A stretch of DNA of 64,000 nucleotides from Thinopyrum elongatum (taxonomy: Eukaryota > Streptophyta > Magnoliopsida > Poales > Poaceae), in NCBI GenBank assembly GCA_011799875.1, contig CM022301.1:325394929-325458928 (forward strand), read 5' to 3'. Below the pieces are notes generated by a model that had not been told where the DNA came from, ran no database searches, and worked only from the letters and a program-made list of their open reading frames with translations. The translations under genes were made by a program, and so were the position numbers. Every line of letters starts with the position of its first letter. The stretch's first letter is position 1. Of this stretch, positions 57,655-64,000 are shown one piece after another.

Positions 57655-58410
57655 TGTGGATGAACAGTTCCCTGTGGGGGTTTGATGAACAGGACCCCGA
57701 CCGTGTGTAGGTGGTTGTCGCTCGATGAACAGGACCCCATGGTAGTAGGCGGTTGCCCCTGGATGAACAGGACCCTGAGAAGGCCGTGTCGCGGTACGCC
57801 ACACCCAGCCAGTTGGGGGTGGATGAACAGGACCCCGTGGAGGCTGGATGAACAGTAGTCGTGGATGAACAATGGCTGGTGGAGGCTGGAGGAAGTCGCG
57901 GTGGATGAACAGTAGTAGGTGGAGGCTGGAGGAAGTTGACGGTGGAGGAACAGTATCCCGTGGAGTCCCGTTTTGCGGTGCGCCACACCCCTCCGGATGA
58001 ACAGGACCGCGTTTCGACCGTAGGTGCCGTAAGAGAAGTCCGTTTCCTCCGTTTTGCGGTACGTCATACCCCTCTCGATGAACAGGACCCCGTTTCGACC
58101 GTAGGCGGTCGAACAAAAGTGTGTTTTCTCCATTTTGCGGTACGCCAGACCCCTCCTGATGAATAGGACCCAATTTCGACTGTAGGCGGTCGAAGAGAAC
58201 TCTGTTTCCTCCGTTTTGCGGGACGCGAGACCCCGAGTCGATGAACAGGACCCCGTTTCGGCTGTTCCGTCCAAGCCGGGCTGGCTCCCGATGAACAGGA
58301 CGTGTTCCGACCCAGTCGTTTGGCTTCCGATGAACACGACGCGGTTTCCTCCGTTCCGACCCAGCCGGTTGGCTGCGGATGAACAGGAAGCTGTCGCTGT
58401 ACGCGTTCGA
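57655..58410. repeat. GATGAACAGGACCCCGTTTC minisatellite in the CACTA-like element
   Basis: About fifteen spaced copies of GATGAACAGGA(C) or a close variant, many followed by CCGTTTCGACCGTAGGCG and CCTCCGTTTTGCGGTACG. Long ORFs on the minus strand across it are driven by the repeats. Confidence 0.8.
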
Positions 58411-58762
58411 GACCCCGCCTGTGTGTACGTACGTAGCTGTATTTACTTTCTTGCAGCGTGGCTGTATGTACATGTACGCGATTTAGACAGGACTGACTGA
58501 ACTGCTACGTCACACATGCCGCTCCTTGCTCGTCCATGGTTCATTCTTGGAGAGAGACCAATCGACCAGTATGTACATACACGTTCGCGACCAGACAGAC
58601 AACCCTACGTATGCTTCAACCTGGTGGGTCCCAGCTGTCAGGGAGGATAAGGAGGCACTTCCTTGCGTGCGAAGATATAACTGGTGGGTCCCAGCTATCA
58701 GGGGAGGAATCATTTTTTCCCGTAATAAGGACGCACTTCCTTGCGTGCGAAGATGTAGCTGG

Positions 58763-60536
58763 TGTTGGGAAACGTTGCATGGAAAACAAAAAAATTCTAC
58801 GCACACGCAAAATCTATCAAGGAGATGCATAGCAACGAGAGGGGAGAGTGTGTCTACGTACCCTCGTAGACCGTAAGCGGAAGCGTTTCACAACACGGTT
58901 GATGTAGTCGAACTTTCTTCGTGATCCAACAGATCTAGTACCGAACGTACAGCACCTCTGCGTTCAACACATGTTCAGCTTGGTGACGTCCTCCGCCTTC
59001 TTGATCCAGCAAGACAGCGAGGTAGTAGATGAGTTCCGTCAGCACGACAGCGTGGTGACGGTGATGGTGAAGTGATCTTCGTAGGGCTTCGCCTAAGCAC
59101 TACGAAAATATGTTCGGGGGTGTAAACGGTGGAGGGGGGCGCCGCACACGGCTAACAATTGATCTGGTGTGTGCTAGGCGCCCCCCCTCCCACATATATA
59201 TAGGTGGGAGGGGGAGGGGAGGCAGCCTGGCGCACCACATAGGTAGCCGACCGGCCCAAGGGCTCCTGCCTAGGCCGCGTCCCCTGCCATGTATTCTCAA
59301 GGGGGAAGGAAAGAGGGGGGGGGGGGGGGGGGGGGGAGAGGGAAGAAGTGGGAATCCTAATCCACACTTTCCTTTCCCTTTCCTCTTTCCTTCTACTCCT
59401 TAGGCCGGCCTGCTATGGGGGGTGCACCAGCCCCTTGTGGCCGGTGCGTTTCCTCTCTTGGTCCATAGGGCCCATAACTTTTGCCGGGGGTGCCCGGAAC
59501 CCCTTCCGGTGACCCGATAAGTACCCGGTACCCCCCGAAACACTTCCGGCGTCCGAATACTATCGTCCTATATATGAATTTTTACCTCTTGACCATTTCA
59601 ATACTCCTCGTCATGTCCGTGATCTCATCCGGGACTCCGAACAACATTCGGTCACCAAATGACATAACTCATATAATACTATATCGTCATCGAACATTAA
59701 GCGTGCGGACCCTACGGGTTCGAGAATTATGTAGACATGACCGAGAGATCTCTCCGATCAATAACCAATAGCAAAACCTGGATGCCCATATTGGCTCCTA
59801 CATATTCTATGAAGATCTTTATCGGTTGAACCGTTATGACAACATACGTAAGTCCATTTGTCTATCGGTATGTTATTTGCCCGAGATTTGATCGTCGGTA
59901 TCTTCATACCTAGTTCAATCTCGTTACCGGCAAGTCTCTTTACTCATTCCGTAATACATCACCTCATGACTAACTCCTTAGTCGTTTGCTTGCAAGCTTA
60001 TGATGTGTATTACCGAGAGGGCCCAGAGATACCTCTCTGATACTCGGAGTGACAAATCCTAATCTCGATCTATGCCAACTCAACAAACACCTTCGAAGAT
60101 ACCTGTAGAGCATCTTTATGATCACCCAGTTACGTTGTGATGTTTGATAGCACACAAGGTATTCCTCTGGTATTCGGAAGTTGCATAATCTCATAGTCGA
60201 AGGAATATGTATTTGACATGAAGAAAGCGATAGCAATAAACTGAACGATCATATGCTAAGCTAACGGATGGGTCTTGTCCATCACATCATTCTCCTAGTG
60301 ATGTGATCCCGTTATCAAATGACAACTCATGTCTATGGTTAGGAAACCTTAACCATCTTTGATCAACGAGCTAGTCTAGTAGAGGCTCACTAGGGACACG
60401 GTATTTGTTTATGTATCCACACATGTATTTAAGTTTCCGGTCAATACAATTCTAGCATGAATAATAAACCTTTATCATGATTAAGGAAATATAATAATAA
60501 CCATTTTATTATTGCCTCTAGGGCATATTTCCATCA
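58763..60536 (-). repeat. 3' LTR of the copia element (1774 bp)
   Basis: Minus-strand start TGATGGAAATATGCCCTAGA, end ...ACGTTTCCCAACA. It holds a long G-homopolymer (about 59316-59336 on the plus strand). Same family as the split solo LTR 44393-53326. Confidence 0.95.
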
Positions 60537-60545
60537 GTCTCCCAC
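60537..60545 (-). other. Polypurine tract of the copia element
   Basis: GTGGGAGAC on the minus strand directly precedes the LTR start, the usual tract of Angela/BARE elements. Confidence 0.85.
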
Positions 60546-60700
60546 TTGCACTAGAGTCAATAATCTAGTTCACATCATCATGTGATTAACACCCATAGTT
60601 CACATCGCCATGTGACTAACACCCAAAGAGTTTAATAGAGTCAATAATCTAGTTCACATCGCCATGTGATTAACACCCAAAGATTTTACTAGAGTGTGAT
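60546..60700 (-). repeat. Short direct repeats upstream of the polypurine tract
   Basis: Three copies of a unit containing GTTCACATCGCCATGTGATT and AACACCCAAAG (plus-strand reading) lie in the 3' untranslated region of the copia element. Confidence 0.85.
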
Positions 60701-60735
60701 CATGTTTTGCGTGTGAGAGTGGTTTTAGTTAACGG

Positions 60736-63700
60736 GTCTGCAACATTCAGATCCGTGTGTACTTTGCAAATGTCTATGTCTACAATGCTTTGCATAGAGC
60801 TATTCTAGCTAACTGTTCCCATGTTCAATATGTATCCAGATTGAGACTCAGAGTCATCTGGATCAGTGTCAAAGCTTGCATCGACGTAACCCTTTACGAC
60901 GAACTCTTTATTACCTCCATAACCGAGAAATATTTCCTTAGTCCTCTTTAGGTACCTAAGGATAATTTTGACCGCTGTCCAATGATCCACTCCTGGATCA
61001 CTATTTTACCCCCTTGCCAGACTCATGGCAAGGCACACAATAGGTCTGGTACACAGCATGGCATACTTTCTAGAACCTATGGCTGAGGCATAGGGAATGA
61101 CTTTCATTCTCTCTCTATCTTCTGCCCTGGTCGGGCTTTGAGTCTTAATCAACTTCACACCTTGAATACAAGCAACAACCCTTTCTTTGACTGATCCATT
61201 TTTAACTCCTTCAAAACTTTGTCAAGGTATGTGCTTTGTGAAAATCCTATTAAGCATCTTGATCTATCTCTATAGATTTTGATGCCCAATATGTAAGTAG
61301 CTTCACCGAGGTCTTTCATTGAAAAATTATTATTCAAGTATCCTTTTAAGCTATCCAGAAATTCTATATCATTTCCAATCAACAATATGTCATCCACATA
61401 TAATATCAGAAATGCTACAGAGCTCCCACTCACTTTCTTGTAAATACAGGCTTCACCGTAAGTCTGTATAAAACCATATGCTTTGATCACCTCATCAAAG
61501 CGTATATTCCAAATCCGAGATGCTTGCACCAGTCCATAGATGGATCGCTGGAGCTTGCACACTATGTTAGCACCTTTAGGATTGACAAAACCTTCTGGTT
61601 GCATCATATACAACTCTTCTTTAAGAAATCCATTAAGGAATGCAGTTTTGACGTCCATTTGCTAGATTTCATAATTATAAAATGCGGCAATTGCTAACAT
61701 GATTCGGACAGACTTAAGCATCGCTACTGGTGAGAAAGTCTCATCGTAGTCAACTCCTTGAACTTGTTGAAAACCTTTTGCGACAAGTTGAGCTGTGTAG
61801 ACAGTAACATTACCATCAGTGTCAGTCTTCTTCTTGAAGATCCATTTATTCTCAATGGCTTGCCGATCATTGGGCAAGTCCACCAAAGTCCACACTTTGT
61901 TCTCATACATGGATCCTATCTCAGATTTCATGGCCTCAAGCCATTTATCGGAATCTGGGCTCATCATAGCTTCTTCATAGTTCGTAGGTTCACCTTGGTC
62001 TAGTAACATGACTTCCAGAATAGGATTACCGTACCACTCTGGTGCGGATCATGCTCTGGTTGACCTACGAGGTTCAGTAGCAACTTGATCTGAAGTTTCA
62101 TGATCAACATCATTTGCTTCCTCTCTAGTTGGTGTAGGCATCACTGGAACAGTTTTTTGTGATGTGCTACTCTCCAATTCGAGAGAAGGTACAATTACCT
62201 CATCAAGTTCTACTTTCCTCCCACTCACTTCTTTCGAGAGAAACTCCTTCTCTAGAAAGGATCCATTCTTAGCAACAAAGATTTTGCCTTCGGATCTGTG
62301 GTAGAAGGTGTACCCAATTGTTTCCTTAGGGTATCCTATGAAGACGCACTTCTCTGATTTGGGTTCGAGCTTATCAGGCTGAAGCCTTTTAACATAAGTG
62401 TCGCAACCCAAACTTTAAGAAACGACAGCTTAGGTTTCTTACCAAACCACATTTCATACGGTGTCGTCTCAACGGATTTAGACATGCCCTATTTAACGTG
62501 AATGCGGCTGTCTCTAATGCATAACCCCAAAATGATAGTGGTAAATCGGTAAGAGACATCATAGATCGCACCATATCTAATAAAGTATGGTTACAACGTT
62601 CGGACACACCATTACGCTATGGTGTTCCAGGTGGCGTGAGTTGTGAAACAATTCCACATTGTTTTAAATGAAGGCCAAACTCGTAACTCAAATATTCGCC
62701 TCCGCGATTAGATCGTAGAAACTTTATTTTCTTGTTACGATGATTCTCCACTTCACTCTAAAATTCTTTGAACTTTTCAAATGTTTTAGACTTGTGTTTC
62801 ATTAAGTAGATATACCCATATCTACTCAAATCATCTGTGAAGGTCAGAAAATAACGATACCCGCCGCGTGCTTCAACACTCATTGGACCGCATACATCGG
62901 TATGTATTATTTCCAATAAGTCGTTAGCTCGCTCCATTGTTCCGGAGAACGGAGTTTTAGTCATCTTGCCCATGAGGCATGGTTCGCAAGTATCAAATGA
63001 TTCATAATCAAGTGATTCCAAAAGCCCATCTGCATGGAAATTCTTCATGCGCTTTACACCAATATGACCTAAACGGTAGTGCCACAAATATGTTGCACTA
63101 TCATTATCAACTTTGCATCTTTTGGCATCAATATTATGAATATGTGTACTACAATCGAGACCATAAAAGATATTATTCATATAAATAGAACAACCATTAT
63201 TCTCTGACTTAAATGAATAACCGTCTCGCAATAAACAAGATCCAGATATAATGTTCATGCTCAACGCGGGCACCAAATAACAATTATTGAGGTTTAAAAC
63301 TAATCCCGAAGGTAGATGTAGAGGTAGCGTGCCGACGGCGATCATATCGACCTTGGAAGCATTTCCAACGCGCATCGTCACCTCGTCCTTAGCCAATCTT
63401 CGTTTATTCCGCAGCCCCTATTTCGAGTTACAAATATGAGCAACCTAACCAGTATCAAATACCCAGGTGCTACTACGAGTATTAGTAAGGAACACATTAA
63501 TTACATGTATATCAAATATACCTTTGTTCACTTTGCCATCCTTCTTATCCGCCAAATACTTGGGGCAGTTCCGCTTCCAGTGACCACTCCCTTTGCAGTA
63601 GAAGCACTCAGTTTTAGGCTTGGGTCCAGCTTTGGGTTTCTTCCCGGGAGTGGCAACTTGCTTGCCATTCTTCTTGAAGTTCCCTTTCTTTCCTTTGCCC

Positions 63701-64000
63701 TTTTTCTTGAAACTAGTGGTCTTGTTAACCATCAACACTTGATGCTCCTTCTTGATTTCTACCTCCGCGGCCTTAAGCATTACGAAGAGCTCGGGAATTG
63801 TTTTGTTCATCCCTTGCATATTATAGTTCATCACGAAGCCTTTGTAGCTTGGTGGCAGTGATTGAAGAACTCTGTCAATAATACAGTCAACTGGAAGATC
63901 AACTCCCAGCTGAGTCAAGTGATTATAATACCCAGACATTCTGAGTATGTGTTCACTGACAGAACTGTTCTCCTCCATCTTGTAGCTATAGAACTTGTTG
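60736..64000 (-). pseudogene. Decayed gag-pol polyprotein of the Angela/BARE-like copia element
   Basis: Readable on the minus strand: gag C-terminus with a CX2CX4HX4C zinc knuckle (CFYCKGSGHWKRNC, about 63605-63564); a protease start WVFDTG just before a stop at 63445; an integrase HHCC region (LWHYRLGHIG ... CEPCLMGK) and core (HTDVCGPM, FTDDLSRYG) in 63396-62758; further integrase pieces at 62607-62389 and 62411-62049; RT at 62009-61155 (MDVKTAFLNG, YVDDILLIGN); and an RNase H start at 60990-60805. The rest of RNase H is deleted up to a surviving VADPLTK motif near 60750. Several stops and frameshifts make it non-functional. Confidence 0.9.

Larger units (their letters stand above)
56988..58762 (+). 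mobile_element. CACTA-like DNA transposon, left end only
   Basis: It begins CACTACAAAAAAAAGACACA directly after the gypsy-type ORF. Subterminal text has repeated TGACA/ATGAC blocks and then two minisatellite families. The right terminus is not in the window because a copia element interrupts at 58763. No transposase is seen. The possible 3-bp target is TAT (56985-56987). Confidence 0.7.
58763..64000 (-). mobile_element. Angela/BARE-like copia LTR retrotransposon, 3' part
   Basis: On the minus strand the order is gag (from beyond 64000), zinc knuckle, protease, integrase, RT, RNase H remnant, polypurine tract (60545-60537) and 3' LTR (60536-58763). Integrase before RT is copia order. The 5' LTR is outside the window. 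Target-site bases at the 3' end are GCTGG (58758-58762). All coding parts are interrupted. Confidence 0.93.

Noticed and set aside
57471..58473. Long minus-strand reading frames in the CACTA-like element
   Set aside because: Driven by the GATGAACAGGACC array; the peptides are repetitive and resemble no transposase.

Overview
The window is plant nuclear DNA from a large, repeat-packed grass genome, almost certainly a Triticeae species (wheat, goatgrass or barley type). The support is nested LTR retrotransposons that resemble the Angela/BARE copia and Sabrina/WHAM-type gypsy families, a Stowaway and a Tourist-like MITE, a CACTA end, split host genes with GT-AG introns, and a nuclear tRNA-Ala(AGC) gene. 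Family names come from recognition, not from a search. There is no bacterial, CRISPR or plasmid content.

Left block, 1-17144: the 5' LTR of a copia-like element (minus strand) sits inside the 5' LTR of an Athila-like gypsy element (1330-11164). That element has a decayed gag-pol and an extra ORF behind an LTR-like internal promoter. It is itself inserted in a second gypsy-type element (11165-16686), followed by a LINE tail that is tandemly duplicated.

Middle block, 17145-43238: the gene island. It holds two real host genes, both on the minus strand. One is a seven-exon mitochondrial adrenodoxin-like [2Fe-2S] ferredoxin (26931-31949, 187 aa). The other is a three-exon dormancy-associated/auxin-repressed (DRM1/ARP) protein (41509-42194, 138 aa). 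A tRNA-Ala gene lies between them next to a 119-bp duplication that copied part of it. Four PIF/Harbinger-like DNA transposons share GAGCAACTCC-type ends but carry two different cargo genes. Two carry a protein with a C-terminal acidic V/I-D-L-T tail, and two carry a Myb/SANT-like (NAM-associated) protein. None carries a transposase. Two MITEs and a 5'-truncated RTE-type LINE with a 30-bp target duplication fill the rest.

Right block, 43239-64000: a three-level nest whose insertion order can be read from target duplications. A gypsy solo LTR (TSD ATTAC) holds a copia solo LTR (TSD CCTAT), which holds a 7.2-kb non-autonomous LTR element (TSD CTGAA/CTAAA) rich in CCGAGTGG motifs and 46-bp minisatellites. 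Further right, a gypsy-type 5' end (54384-56987) is broken by a CACTA-like element (56988-58762), which is broken by the 3' part of an Angela-like copia element (58763-64000, minus strand).

All retroelement coding regions in the window carry stops or frameshifts. The candidates for function are the two host genes, possibly the tRNA, and the near-intact Harbinger cargo genes.
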